The notes: generated from the sequence alone by a model not told the origin. 64,000 bases of DNA from [Chlorobium] sp. 445 (GCA_002763895.1 NSLH01000012.1:1-64000); one strand, 5' to 3'. Counted from the first letter of the stretch, positions 10,009-21,017 are shown. A program made the numbers and translations.

Positions 10009-12837
10009 ATGAAACTGCTTCGTCTTTTTCTTTGGCTGTTTGCTTCGGGTGGCGCATTCTATGCTCTAAGTGCATTCTTTGCACCACTGCCGCCCTTAGG
10101 TAATTTTTTCAATCCGTTTTCGGGCTTTTGGACAAATAACCGTGCCTTGGACTCTTTGCCTAAGCAATTATCTCTCCCGCAACTCGAGCACCCTGTTGAT
10201 GTTGTCTGGGATGAGCGGCAAGTGCCTCACATTTTTGCTAAGACACCCCATGACCTTTACTTTGCACAAGGCTATCTTACTGCGCGTCATCGCCTGTGGC
10301 AGATGGAGTTTCAGGCTTTGGCTGCTGTGGGGCGCCTCTCGGAAGTGATTGGTGCACGCGCTGTGGAGTTCGACCGCTTTCGGCGCCGCATTGGCATGCC
10401 TGACTTAGCTAAAATTGCTGCCAAGAACATCGTGCTGCATCCTGACACGCGTCTTGCAGTCTCTGCTTACACGGATGGGGTCAATGCGTGGATTGAATCG
10501 CTAACGGCACAAACCCTACCTATTGAGTATAAACTCTTGGACTATCGCCCCGAAGAATGGTCGATTGAGAAAACCGCCGCACTTTTTGCAAGTTTTTCTT
10601 TTGACCTCACTTTTCGTAACAGTGATGCAGCTTTCACAAAAGCAGAAGTTCTACTCTCCAAAGAAAAACTGCAAGCAATTTACCCGATTCATCCACCGTA
10701 TGCAGAACCGATTGCCCCATGCGCGCTGATGCGAGCCGTTCAGCCTAACGCCCCTACCTTCGACTCGCTTTCACTTCCAATCCAATCCGACAGCGCACGC
10801 GCCTTGCCCCATGACACACTTCGCTCCACCGACAACAATCGCTCCTCCCTGGAAGACGATTTTTTCTTTGGTAGCAACAACTGGGCGGTATCAGGCAAGT
10901 ATACGGTAAGCGGCTATCCCATACTCTGCAGCGACCCACACCTGAGTTTGAATCTACCCTCAATTTGGTATGAAGTCCAGCTTGTCTGCGACAGCGCGGG
11001 CATCAATGTCTATGGGGTCTCGGCACCATCACTGCCTGGCGTTATCATTGGCTTTAATCATGAGATTGCTTGGGGATTGACTAACGCAGGCTCTGATGTG
11101 CTCGATTGGTATGATGTCAAGTTCGATGAACGCACGCGCCAGACTTATCGCTATGGCAACGAGACCTTCCCGATTGAGCGCGTCGTTGAAGAAATTAAAG
11201 TGCGTGGACGCCCCAGCATCATTGACACCATTTATTACACACGCTTTGGACCCATTCCATACCTTTCTACGGACAGCGTCTTTGACGCGCGTGTGCCCAA
11301 AGGTAAAGCCCTGCGCTGGCTTGCCACAGAATCCAACAACGAGCTTTTGACTTTCCTTAAACTTAATCGTGCTAAGACTTACCGTGATTACCTTGACGCA
11401 CTTTCGCATTACAACACACCCGCACAAAACTTTGCTTTTGCAAGCAAGTCGGGCGACATTGCCATCTGGCACAATGGGAATTTCCCGATTCGCAAGCCGT
11501 ATCAAGGTGCAAGCATTTTAGATGCCACCGACCCTGCAGCACTGATGCCATCACGCCTTGCACGCAACGACCTGCCGCACCTTTTCAATCCAGAGCGAGG
11601 CTTTGTCAGTTCAGCTAACCAACAGCCCAGCGACTCTGCATATCCTTACTACTTAGGATGGGACTACGCTGCCTTTGAGCGCAGTGCCCGCATCAATGAG
11701 CAGTTAAAGGAATGGATTGCAAAAGGCAAGCTCTCACCAGAACAAATGATGTCGCTGCAAACTGACAATGTCAATCTCTATGCGCGTCTTATCTTGCCTA
11801 CACTTCTCAGCGCTTTATCTTCTGCTTCACTTTCTACGCTGGAACAAAAGTGCCTCGATGAACTGCGCCGCTGGAATTTTGAGTATCGCCCTGACCTTAT
11901 TGCACCTACGATTTTTGAAGCCTTTGCTACTGAACTTAGTCATACCATTTGGGATGATGATTTACCCAATGCTCTCCCGCGCCCGATGCGCAATGTTACG
12001 GCTGCACAAATTACAGGCAGTGCCACTGTTTCTTTTCTTGACGATACCCGCACGCCTGTGGTAGAGACGCTCTCAGACCTTACCGTTGCTGCCTTTCGTG
12101 CGGCTATTGATACACTCACGCAACGCTATGGCGACTTCGGCGAAAACTGGAAATGGCGGGAGATACGCAAAACGACAATTCAGCACCTTGCACGCCTAAG
12201 TGCCTTTTCACGCATGCTGCCTACATCCGGCAATTACAATACCGTCAATGCCACCGCCGAGCGCTTTGGTCCTTCGTGGCGCATGGTGGTACAACTTGGC
12301 GATACCATGAAAGCGTGGGGCATTTATCCGGGCGGACAATCTGGTAATCCGGGCTCACCGTTCTACGATAATTTTATCTCTGACTGGGCAGATGGGCGAT
12401 ATTATCCACTGCACTTTTTGCGCTCTGCAAACGATGTAGGTCAAGGCACATTGAGCAAATTTGTCATGTTGCCCGGTGAAGGTACTGGCAATTTTTTCAT
12501 GAAGGCTTGGGAAGGATTGATTTCAGCTTGGTGGCTTTGGTGGCTCATTGCGTTTATTGTCGCTCTGCTTTTGATATCACGGGCATGGCTTGGCTTCGTC
12601 GTTGGTGCGGTGCTCGTTGGTGGTGTTTGGCTCGGCATTGCACTGTCTTTACTTGGCAGTACCAGCGATTTGATTGCAACTAAAATTGCAGTGCTGCTGC
12701 AGTTGCCCAGCCCAAGTTTGCTTGTGGTCGCTACAGGTATCCTTGGCTTTATTATCGGCGGGCTTGGTGGCGCTACAGGCAGTGCACTTCGCACCTTGCT
12801 TTTGCTGAAAGCACCACCTGCTAAGGCATCTGCATAG
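10009..12837 (+). CDS. Penicillin acylase family (S45) Ntn-hydrolase with C-terminal membrane segments
   Basis: S45 enzymes hydrolyse amide bonds (beta-lactam side chains, N-acyl homoserine lactones, other acyl amides) after self-cleavage that exposes an N-terminal Ser. Here Ser289 in FFGSNNWAVSG is the expected nucleophile. The alpha-chain region is residues 1-288, starting with a signal-anchor-like segment. The beta chain carries SDPHLSLNLPSIWYEVQL and later GNYNTVNATAERFGPSWRMV and GGQSGNPGSPFYDN. Family members end soon after this. Here about 110 extra residues follow with two to three hydrophobic helices (WWLWWLIAFIVALLL, GAVLVGGVWLGIALSLL, GILGFIIGGLGGATG). This suggests membrane tethering at the C-terminus. 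The substrate is unknown. Confidence 0.85.
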   Translation: MKLLRLFLWLFASGGAFYALSAFFAPLPPLGNFFNPFSGFWTNNRALDSLPKQLSLPQLEHPVDVVWDERQVPHIFAKTPHDLYFAQGYLTARHRLWQMEFQALAAVGRLSEVIGARAVEFDRFRRRIGMPDLAKIAAKNIVLHPDTRLAVSAYTDGVNAWIESLTAQTLPIEYKLLDYRPEEWSIEKTAALFASFSFDLTFRNSDAAFTKAEVLLSKEKLQAIYPIHPPYAEPIAPCALMRAVQPNAPTFDSLSLPIQSDSARALPHDTLRSTDNNRSSLEDDFFFGSNNWAVSGKYTVSGYPILCSDPHLSLNLPSIWYEVQLVCDSAGINVYGVSAPSLPGVIIGFNHEIAWGLTNAGSDVLDWYDVKFDERTRQTYRYGNETFPIERVVEEIKVRGRPSIIDTIYYTRFGPIPYLSTDSVFDARVPKGKALRWLATESNNELLTFLKLNRAKTYRDYLDALSHYNTPAQNFAFASKSGDIAIWHNGNFPIRKPYQGASILDATDPAALMPSRLARNDLPHLFNPERGFVSSANQQPSDSAYPYYLGWDYAAFERSARINEQLKEWIAKGKLSPEQMMSLQTDNVNLYARLILPTLLSALSSASLSTLEQKCLDELRRWNFEYRPDLIAPTIFEAFATELSHTIWDDDLPNALPRPMRNVTAAQITGSATVSFLDDTRTPVVETLSDLTVAAFRAAIDTLTQRYGDFGENWKWREIRKTTIQHLARLSAFSRMLPTSGNYNTVNATAERFGPSWRMVVQLGDTMKAWGIYPGGQSGNPGSPFYDNFISDWADGRYYPLHFLRSANDVGQGTLSKFVMLPGEGTGNFFMKAWEGLISAWWLWWLIAFIVALLLISRAWLGFVVGAVLVGGVWLGIALSLLGSTSDLIATKIAVLLQLPSPSLLVVATGILGFIIGGLGGATGSALRTLLLLKAPPAKASA

Positions 12838-12872
12838 CCTACACCTCAATTTGCATTTACACCACGGTGGAC

Positions 12873-12902
12873 TTGACAAAACCATAAAAATTTTTCTTAT
12901 TT
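12873..12902 (+). promoter_or_regulatory. gltB: Possible sigma70-type promoter for gltB
   Basis: A perfect TTGACA lies at 12873-12878 in the 191-base gap before gltB, followed about 17-18 bases later by a poor -10 element (TTATTT). Only the -35 box is convincing. The predicted leader would be about 120 bases. Confidence 0.25.
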
Positions 12903-13028
12903 CTTTACCTGCACATTTTCCAATTAGCGTTAGGCACGTTCGGCTGCACACAGCTTTTCTTTGCTTGTCTGCCTTGCACAATGAGAAGTCGAGCAACTTC
13001 CTAGAACAGTTCCAAATCGTTCAGAAGC

Positions 13029-16000
13029 ATGGAAAATATGATCTATCGTGAGGAGAAATCGGCGTGTGGGGTTGGCTTTCTTGCCAGTCGGCATGGGCTT
13101 GCAGCGCGTGCGCACTTAGACCAAGCCCTTGCGGCACTGTGCTGTATGGAACATCGTGGTGCCTGCGGTGCAGACAGACTTTCCAGCGATGGTGCAGGCA
13201 TCATGACCGATATTCCTTTCGAGCTATTTGGCTACGAGAAAGGTTCGGTGGCTATTGCGGCGCTGTTCATTCCGCTTGACGCTGAAGGACGTCGACTTGC
13301 GCTAAAAATTTTGGCGGATACATTCAAATTCTTTGGTCTGCAAATTGAAGCCTATCGTGATGTGCCAATCAACCCGAGTGTGCTGGGCAACGATGCGCGT
13401 AAATCCATGCCGTTTATCACACACGTCATCATTCGTCGCCCAGAGCATTGCCGTACAGATGATTCATTCAACAAATTACTCTATGCAGCTAAGCAAGCAA
13501 CGCGTCTGCGCGTCAGCGACCAAGGTCTGAAGGAATTCTTCTTCGCCTCCATTTCCACCAATACGATTGTCTACAAAGCGCTTACCACAGCAGATAAACT
13601 TGCTGACTTTTATCTTGATCTCAACGATGCGCGCTATAAAACGCGCTTTGTGATGTTTCATCGGCGTTTTAGCACCAATACGCGCACAGCATGGGATAAG
13701 GCACAGCCGTTTCGTCTTATTGCACACAACGGTGAAATCAACACCATTGCTGGCAACCGCTCATGGGGCTTTTCACGCGAAAATGTTCTGGGCTTGCGTG
13801 AAGGCGAACTCCTCACGCATCATGGCATCAGCGATACCGGCTCACTTAACGAAATGGTCGAAGCCTTGCTCTATCGCAGCAGCATTCCTAACATTGCAGA
13901 TGTGCTCGCGATTCTTGTGCCGCCTGCTAATAGCACTAAACCCTTCTACAAATTCTGGTCGCGAGCCATGGAGCCATGGGATGGCCCAGCGTTTATCACA
14001 TTTTCTGATGGCAAATACGTGGGCGCACGGCTCGATCGAAATGGCTTTCGCCCTTGCCGCTGGGCTATGACCGACACCCATTTTTATCTCTCTTCTGAAG
14101 CAGGCTCGTTTAATCTCGATGACAGCACTATTCTTGCTAAAGGCACACTGCAAGCAGGCTCTGGTGTCGTGATGAACTTGGAGACAGGCGAGATTGACTT
14201 TACTGACCCTGCAGATTCACCTGAGTATCGTGACGCAGTGTTTGACACACACCTTTTGCACGCAAAAGCCTTGACTGTTCAAGGTGCACCGCCCTCACTT
14301 GAGCAACGCAAAATTTTTAGCTGGTCGCAAGAAGATGAACAGAAAGTGCTGATTCCCATGATTTTGACCGGCAAAGAGCCTATCGGCTCTATGGGCGACA
14401 CGGCGCGCCTTGCCATTTTCTCTGATGAACCGCGCAGTTTCTTTGACTACTTCTATCAACACTTTGCCCAGGTTACTAATCCCCCTGTAGATTACATCAG
14501 AGAAGCTATGGTCACCGATTTGTCTGTAGAACTCGGCAAAAAGCCAAATATTTTTTCTACGAAAGAACTTATTCCTCCGCCGCTTGGCATTGAGCTATCG
14601 AGTCCTGTGCTCTCGCTTGGTAAAATGGCGTTTGTGTCGTCATTCAAGCGTGGTTCTTCTCATTCGCCTGATTCGCGCCTTCTTGCAGAAGAGTTGGATA
14701 CGACTTTTTCACGCAGTGCAGGCGCTATCGGTGCGCGGGCAAAACTTCATGAACTTGGCAAAGCTGCAATTGAAGCCGTCAAACAGGGCGTTTCTATCAT
14801 CATTCTCTCTGACGCTGCAGCATCGTTTGCGCGTCCCTCGATTCCTATCCTGCTCGCACTACGTGCCGTCATTCAGGCACTTAACAATGCTGGTTTGAGA
14901 TTAGCTGCTTCTCTTGTGGTGCACTCAGGCGAAGTCTGCTCCATTCATCATCTTGCTTGTCTCATCAGTTTTGGTGCAAGAGCAGTTTGCCCGTACCTTG
15001 CACTATCACTTGCTCGCTTTGGTAGCTCACCCGCACTAGATGCTCTCTCACCTGATGTACGTGAAGCTAACCTTATCAAAGCGCTTGAAATCGGCTTACT
15101 CAAAGTGATGAGCAAAATGGGGATTTCAGTTGTCAAGAGCTATCAAAGCTCTATGCTCTTTTCAGCAGTGGGTTTGGGCAAATCACTTATCGAAGAGTTC
15201 TTCCCCGGGCTCTTTTCACCAATTGGTGGTCTGGAATTCGACGATGTCATTGAGCAACGTCTGCACCATACGGCACTTGCTTTTGCACGCGAAGGACTGC
15301 CACACACCTTCCAATACAAAGAGCATCATGTGGGTACTGAAGGTGAAAAGCATTCTATGACGAATGCGCGCTCGAGACTCGTTCATAGACTTGTTCGCCA
15401 GACCCATACAGCAACAGATGAGCGCACCCTCTATCAGGCCTATCTCAAGCTCGGTGAAGACGCTGAGCCTGTCAACATTCGTCATTTGCTTGATTTGAAG
15501 CATGCACGGCAGCCACTTGCACTGAGCGATGTGCAATCGCAAGAAGACATTCTCAAGACCTTCGGTGCTGGCGCAATGAGTTTTGGGGCAATTAGTGCCG
15601 AAGCGCAGCGCGATATTTTTCTTGCGATGCAAGAGATTGGCGGGCGCTCCAATTCAGGTGAGGGCGGCGAAAATCCGTACTACTTCAAAGAAGGTATCAC
15701 CGCGCATACGAAACAAGTTGCCTCAGGGCGGTTTGGCGTAACAGCAGAGTATCTGATTTCAGGCAAAGAAATTCAAATTAAAATTGCGCAAGGTGCTAAG
15801 CCCGGTGAAGGTGGTCAATTGATGGCAGCTAAGGTTAATGCTGACATTGCAAAGGCGCGCCACTCCCTTACTGGCATTGATCTGATTTCACCGCCACCTA
15901 TGCACGACATCTACAGCATCGAGGACTTGAAAGAACTCATCTACGAATTGCGACAAGTTCACCCCACCGCTAAAATCAGTGTCAAACTCGTCTCAGGCGT

Positions 16001-17492
16001 CGGCATCGGCACGATTGCAGTAGGTGTTGCTAAAGCTGGCGCCGATATCATCCACATCTCTGGCTGTGATGGCGGCACTGGCGCCGCGGCTCTCTCATCT
16101 ATGAAACATGCTGGCTTGCCGTGGGAATTTGGCTTATTGGAAGTCCATCGCACCCTGCTTGAAAATCAACTGCGACAAGCTGTGCAACTGCGCACAGACG
16201 GCGGACTCTTCACTGGCAAAGACATCATCCTTGCAGCAATTTTAGGCGCAGAAGGCTTTGAGTTCGGCAAACTCTTGCTCGTCGCTGAAGGCTGCGTCAT
16301 GGCTCGCATCTGCGAAAAAAATACCTGTCCCACTGGTATTGCCACGCACGATCCAAAATTCAAAGCCAAATACAAAGGTCATAAAGACCATATCATCAAA
16401 CTGTTGCGCTTGCTGGCTAATGAGGTACGTGAGCATCTAGCACAACTTGGCGTGCCAACGCTCCAAGACTTGATAGGCAGAACTGACCTGCTCACAATCA
16501 ATGAGCGATGCCTATCGCTTATCAATGAGCGTAAGCTCGACTTGAGGTTCTTCTTGGGCGGTGAGCCACCCTACTTGCACAGTCAAGCTTCTGCACCCAA
16601 AGGCATTTTCAATGATGGTATCAGTGCACTTAACCAACGCATTCTGCAAGACGCTCAACCTGTCTTAGATGCCTTTGAGCGTGGTAAATTCCTGTCCTTA
16701 GCACTTACTTACGAGATTCGTCCAACTGACCGCGCTGTACTTGCGACACTTTCAGGTGAAATTGCACAGCGCATTCGCTGCAAGCGCCAGCAAGAAGGCT
16801 TTGCTTCAGATGAAGTTAAATTTCTCGGCAAACTCCACTTCACTTTCAAAGGCAGTGCCGGTCAAGGCTTCGGGGTTTTCCTCACTGATGGGATTTATGC
16901 ACGCCTCGAAGGTGAAGCCAACGATTCGGTCTGCAAATCTATGTCTGGCGGCAAGGTGGTGATTGTCCCAAGTTCCTCAGCACGATTTACGCCAGAGACA
17001 AATGCGATTATCGGCAACTGCGCGCTCTACGGCGCTATAGGTGGAAAACTTTTCGTGCGCGGGCATGCTGGGGATCGCTTCGCTGTGCGTAACAGCGGCG
17101 CAATTGCCGTCGTCGAAGGTGTTGGACTGCATGCTTGCGAGTATATGACCAACGGGCTCGTTGTCGTTCTTGGCAAATTGCTGCAGAACTTCGGCGCAGG
17201 CATGACTGGCGGCAAAGCCTATCTTTATCGCCCCAATCAAATTTTCATCAATCATCAATACCTAACGATGCTTGAACTCACGCCAAGCGATGAAGAAGAA
17301 CTGCACGCCCTGCTTACTGAATATGCTGCCGACACAGAGAGCCAGACTGCCATACGCATCTTGGAAAATTGGCAAAGCGAAAAGACATCTTTTGTAAAAT
17401 GCTTACCCATAGCACTGGCAAAATCAAGCACCGTTCTACCAGCTCAGGTTGAAATGAACAGCTCAACTAATTCTTTGGTAAGAGGCGCGTGA
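13029..17492 (+). CDS. gltB: Glutamate synthase large subunit
   Basis: The enzyme makes two glutamates from glutamine and 2-oxoglutarate. At 1487 aa the length is normal. Cys13 in SACGVGF is the Ntn amidotransferase nucleophile exposed after propeptide removal. Further on are FSTNTRTAWDKAQPFR and AHNGEINTI of the glutaminase domain, GSMGDTARLA of the central domain, the FMN/synthase motifs GAGAMSFGAIS, GRSNSGEGGENP and KPGEGGQLM, the 3Fe-4S cysteines in CVMARICEKNTCPTGIATHDP, and a C-terminal Gly-rich beta-helix. Start is ATG 13029, with ATG 13038 a close alternative. No small subunit gltD is in the window, so the electron donor (NAD(P)H via GltD, or ferredoxin) is open. Its end overlaps the converging acylase gene by 26 bases. 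Confidence 0.95.
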   Translation: MENMIYREEKSACGVGFLASRHGLAARAHLDQALAALCCMEHRGACGADRLSSDGAGIMTDIPFELFGYEKGSVAIAALFIPLDAEGRRLALKILADTFKFFGLQIEAYRDVPINPSVLGNDARKSMPFITHVIIRRPEHCRTDDSFNKLLYAAKQATRLRVSDQGLKEFFFASISTNTIVYKALTTADKLADFYLDLNDARYKTRFVMFHRRFSTNTRTAWDKAQPFRLIAHNGEINTIAGNRSWGFSRENVLGLREGELLTHHGISDTGSLNEMVEALLYRSSIPNIADVLAILVPPANSTKPFYKFWSRAMEPWDGPAFITFSDGKYVGARLDRNGFRPCRWAMTDTHFYLSSEAGSFNLDDSTILAKGTLQAGSGVVMNLETGEIDFTDPADSPEYRDAVFDTHLLHAKALTVQGAPPSLEQRKIFSWSQEDEQKVLIPMILTGKEPIGSMGDTARLAIFSDEPRSFFDYFYQHFAQVTNPPVDYIREAMVTDLSVELGKKPNIFSTKELIPPPLGIELSSPVLSLGKMAFVSSFKRGSSHSPDSRLLAEELDTTFSRSAGAIGARAKLHELGKAAIEAVKQGVSIIILSDAAASFARPSIPILLALRAVIQALNNAGLRLAASLVVHSGEVCSIHHLACLISFGARAVCPYLALSLARFGSSPALDALSPDVREANLIKALEIGLLKVMSKMGISVVKSYQSSMLFSAVGLGKSLIEEFFPGLFSPIGGLEFDDVIEQRLHHTALAFAREGLPHTFQYKEHHVGTEGEKHSMTNARSRLVHRLVRQTHTATDERTLYQAYLKLGEDAEPVNIRHLLDLKHARQPLALSDVQSQEDILKTFGAGAMSFGAISAEAQRDIFLAMQEIGGRSNSGEGGENPYYFKEGITAHTKQVASGRFGVTAEYLISGKEIQIKIAQGAKPGEGGQLMAAKVNADIAKARHSLTGIDLISPPPMHDIYSIEDLKELIYELRQVHPTAKISVKLVSGVGIGTIAVGVAKAGADIIHISGCDGGTGAAALSSMKHAGLPWEFGLLEVHRTLLENQLRQAVQLRTDGGLFTGKDIILAAILGAEGFEFGKLLLVAEGCVMARICEKNTCPTGIATHDPKFKAKYKGHKDHIIKLLRLLANEVREHLAQLGVPTLQDLIGRTDLLTINERCLSLINERKLDLRFFLGGEPPYLHSQASAPKGIFNDGISALNQRILQDAQPVLDAFERGKFLSLALTYEIRPTDRAVLATLSGEIAQRIRCKRQQEGFASDEVKFLGKLHFTFKGSAGQGFGVFLTDGIYARLEGEANDSVCKSMSGGKVVIVPSSSARFTPETNAIIGNCALYGAIGGKLFVRGHAGDRFAVRNSGAIAVVEGVGLHACEYMTNGLVVVLGKLLQNFGAGMTGGKAYLYRPNQIFINHQYLTMLELTPSDEEELHALLTEYAADTESQTAIRILENWQSEKTSFVKCLPIALAKSSTVLPAQVEMNSSTNSLVRGA

Positions 17493-19973
17493 GAGGATAA
17501 CGCCCTTGTCGCAGGACGACCATATCGGTGATAAACGTTTTCAGTTTGCCCTGTAACCAAAGCGGCAGCTGGTCGCTATAATGTGCACTCATGACATGAC
17601 CGCTGTTGCCACCTGGAAGAATGCTGCGGAAGTTTTTCTCCGAAAAATCTATCACGCGTCGTGAGCTTGCACCTAACTTTTGTGCAGCGTCAATCAATGT
17701 TAATCCCGTGCTGTCTGAAGTGCGATAATGATATTCGCCGTTGTTGATTGTGGTTGAACTCCCTGCTGTTTTGAATGCACCTAAATTGAAAATTTTGCCC
17801 AGCGAATTTTCGCTTCCGTCTTTTGCTTTCTGACCAAACACATGTCGCACCGTTAATTGATGCACCTTGCCCCATTGCCACTCGGCTTCATTTTCGCCTA
17901 ACTCTTTTCGCAAATTGCAATCGCCTCATCAAAACTTTTGCGAACTATATCGTCGCGTGTTTCTATCTCTGGTGTTTGCACATTATCAAACCATGAGTTA
18001 TAGCGTACAACTTGCACCATCAGGGAGTCGCGCAGCTCTGTGCTCAGTGTAGAGTCAGCCAGCAGTTTTGCCATCACGCGTGTCGGGGCATTGACAAGTG
18101 AGAGATAATTCTGAAAGAGTTCTTCGCCTAATTCATCACGCAGCGTATTGCGCAAAAGTTGTTTGAACCACTGGGCGTAAATTGTTGCCGCAATTGAGGT
18201 TTCAGTAAAATCGGCATTCCAGTTGCGCAAAAATTGAATCGGCTTTTGATGCTCTGGCAGCACATCACTTGCTAAGGCACTCAGCAAAAATGGTAGCATC
18301 TGTCGGGCATGTGGAGAGACCACATCCGATTGCATGCGCTCAAAATCACTGCTGGTGAATTTGTCTTTGCTTTGCAAAAGTTCTGTGATACGTTCGGCTC
18401 GGCTTGACGGTTCCCATAGCGATGAGATGTAGTACTTGTAGCTATCAGGCATGATTTTGTTGTTTGCCGTGACAATCATGTCAGTTGATGGATTGTAAAG
18501 CGACGGCAATTCTTCAAAGGGTACATAGCCTTGCCAATCTTGTTCTGGCTTTGAGGCATTGCGCAAAAGAAACCCTTGCTGATCGCGCCGAATAGGCAAT
18601 TTACCTGCCGCTTGATAGCCAATGTTGCCCTCACGATCAGCGTAAAGGAAATTTTGTCCAGGCAGTGCATAGTGCCGTAGTGCGTTGCGAAAGTCTTGCC
18701 AATTTTTCGCTTTGAGCAATTCTAAAAACGTGCGCGCTTCATCAGATTGCTCTAAGCCCGTCCACTTCATCGAAATAACATAGCTCCCCAGAAGCGGCGA
18801 CGATGAACCTTGATAGCCTGCATAGATGTCGTTAGGAATTACTACCCCATGCTTTGACAGACGCACTTTGAGTGGCACAGTAATTCCACCCTTGACTTTG
18901 ATTTCCTCGAACATTTCCTGAAAGGTTTCGCTCGAGTCGAGTGAGACAAAGAAATCGCAGTCATCGATCATCATGTTAGTTAAGCCCCAAGCGATGTTGT
19001 CCGTTTTACCTAAGACGATGAAGGGCACACCGGGCAGTGAGCACCCTGCAGCATTGATGCCCGCACGTTCACAGTAGAGCTGCAGCTCATACCAGCGTGC
19101 AGGTGCAAGAAATCCCAAGTGCGGATCGTTCGCTAAAATCGCTTTGCCAGTTGCTGACTTTGAGCGTGTAACTGCCCAACTGTTGCTGCCAATGTGAGAG
19201 CCTAAGGTTCCCGAAAATTCACGATAGGCTTTATCTGCTCTGTGCAAAGCATTGAGCACATTTGCCATTTTCTTCAGCGAATCGACAGTGACAGGGACAA
19301 TGGTTGGCTTATTCTTAGGATAATCGGGATAGAGGCTCAGTGCTTTTTCGTAGCCGACTTTGGCAGTCACATCAGCGAGCGCAACATCAATATGCCACGC
19401 AATGTTGAGTTCCCAGCCCATCAGGCGTACAATTGCAAGGCAATCCTCAGGTTTCCATTCTGCAGGCTCATATTGCAAGATGTCGAACTCAATTGGCAGA
19501 CTGGCTTTTTTTTCTCTAACATGTTGCAGATAAGCATTGACACCTTTGGTGTAAGCCAGTAAGGCGCGTCGACTGTCTTCTGAGAGCGTCGACGTTTTCC
19601 AAAGTGAATCTGCCAGTCGACGCAGTCCGATTGTGCGAAAGAGTTTATCAAACGTAAGTGTGGATTCACCTAAGATTTCGGCAAGCTCACCTTTTGCAGC
19701 TCGACGCGAAATATCCATTTGCCACAGCCGCTCACGTGCATGCACAAATCCTTGCGCAAAGAACAAATCATCTTCATTATCTGCTTCAATGTGTGCTACG
19801 GCATACTCATCGTAGTAAATTGTGACAGGCGCATGGAGCCCTTGCAGCTCAAATGCCGTGTCATATTTCGGCAAGGATTTATGCAAAATTACATAGAGTG
19901 CAACTACCGCACCGATACTGATAAAGAGCAAGGATAGTGAAAGACCAATGATGATTTTGACGCTGTTTTTCAT
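17467..19973 (-). CDS. Second penicillin acylase family (S45) Ntn-hydrolase, one frameshift
   Basis: This S45 hydrolase of about 835 residues starts at 19973 with a signal peptide/anchor (IIIGLSLSLLFISIGAVVALYV). The probable nucleophile is Ser263 in SHIGSNSWAV. Family motifs include FFAQGFVHARERLWQMD, ANDPHLGFLAPARWYELQL and, in the final frame, GNSGHVMSAHYSDQLPLW. The main frame stops early after EAIAICEK, and the last 145 residues continue in another frame to 17467. One extra base in the T4 run at 17905-17908 (A4 in the coding strand) restores EAIAICEKELGENEAEW. It is a paralogue of the acylase at 10-12.8 kb but lacks that protein's C-terminal membrane region. It starts 6 bases after the aldo/keto reductase stop, so the two are cotranscribed. 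Confidence 0.85.
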
Positions 19974-19979
19974 TGAGCG

Positions 19980-21017
19980 TTAGTCGTAGCGAAGTTGAAT
20001 TTTGTCATACAGCCCGCCAAATAGGCTTAGCCTGACGGCATCAGTTTTGTAGAAATCGTGTGGGAAGCCTAAGTCAATCTTGCTGACTTCATCGAGTTTA
20101 GCCATGGCTTCATCAGGCAGTGTGAGGCTTAGTGCACCGAGATTGTCGCGCAGTTGTGCTTCGGTGCGTGCACCGATAATCGGAATGACTTCTTGCTTAG
20201 GGTATTGACGCGACCACTGAATAGCAACTTGCGACGCACTGACGCCAAGCTCAGATGCAACCTGTAATACGACTTCGGCAATTTTATTAGCGCGCTCAGA
20301 ACGACGCGAACTGTGCTCGGGCAGCCGACCTGATTCGTTATGGAGGTATTTTCCTGTCAGTGCCCCGCCACCAATTGCTCCCCAAGGCGTAACCGTTAGC
20401 CCAAAGGCTTTTGCCATCGGTAGCAATTCACGCTCTGGCGTGCGTTGCAAAAGGCTATACTCAATCTGCAAAGCCACAAAACTTGTCCAGCCTCGAAGTT
20501 CTGCCATGGTATTTGCTTGCGCAATTACCCACGCAGGTGTATCAGAAATGCCAATGTAGTGCACCTTACCTTGTCGCACCAGATCATCCAAGCCACGCAA
20601 AATTTCATCAACAGGTGTCGTTGCATCCCATATATGCAGCCAAAGCAAATCAATGTAGTCAGTGTTGAGACGTTTAAGACTTTGCTCAACAGAGCGCATC
20701 ATATTTTTGCGATGATTGCCACAAAAGTTAGGGTCATTCATTCGATCGTAAAGTGAGTACTTCGTCGCTAGCACAAAGTGATCACGATCGCTTGCAATAA
20801 ACTCACCGACAAGCTTTTCGCTTGTACCTTCCGTATAGCGATTGGCTGTATCTATAAAATTGCCGCCTGCATTAGCATAGAGTTCAAAGACACGCTTGCT
20901 TTCTTCCCTATCTGAACCCCATTTCCATTCTAATCCAAACGTCATTGTCCCAAGTGAGAATTCTGAGACTCTCAGACCAGACTTCCCAAGAAGTTTGTAT
21001 TTCATTGTCTGATTCAT
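19980..21017 (-). CDS. Aldo/keto reductase
   Basis: A 345-aa NADPH-dependent oxidoreductase with a TIM-barrel fold. The catalytic tetrad is visible as Asp and Tyr in FIDTANRYTEG, Lys in LATKYSL and His in LLWLHIWD. The cofactor loop is near the C-terminus (PIIGARTEAQLRDNLGAL). The N-terminus KLLGKSGLRVSEFSLG is typical of the AKR subgroup that includes YajO/potassium-channel-beta-like proteins. ATG 21005 is an equally good start. The substrate is unknown. It is followed after 6 bases by the second acylase, so a joint role on an acyl-amide or aldehyde product is possible but speculative. Confidence 0.88.
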   Translation of the reverse strand: MNQTMKYKLLGKSGLRVSEFSLGTMTFGLEWKWGSDREESKRVFELYANAGGNFIDTANRYTEGTSEKLVGEFIASDRDHFVLATKYSLYDRMNDPNFCGNHRKNMMRSVEQSLKRLNTDYIDLLWLHIWDATTPVDEILRGLDDLVRQGKVHYIGISDTPAWVIAQANTMAELRGWTSFVALQIEYSLLQRTPERELLPMAKAFGLTVTPWGAIGGGALTGKYLHNESGRLPEHSSRRSERANKIAEVVLQVASELGVSASQVAIQWSRQYPKQEVIPIIGARTEAQLRDNLGALSLTLPDEAMAKLDEVSKIDLGFPHDFYKTDAVRLSLFGGLYDKIQLRYD

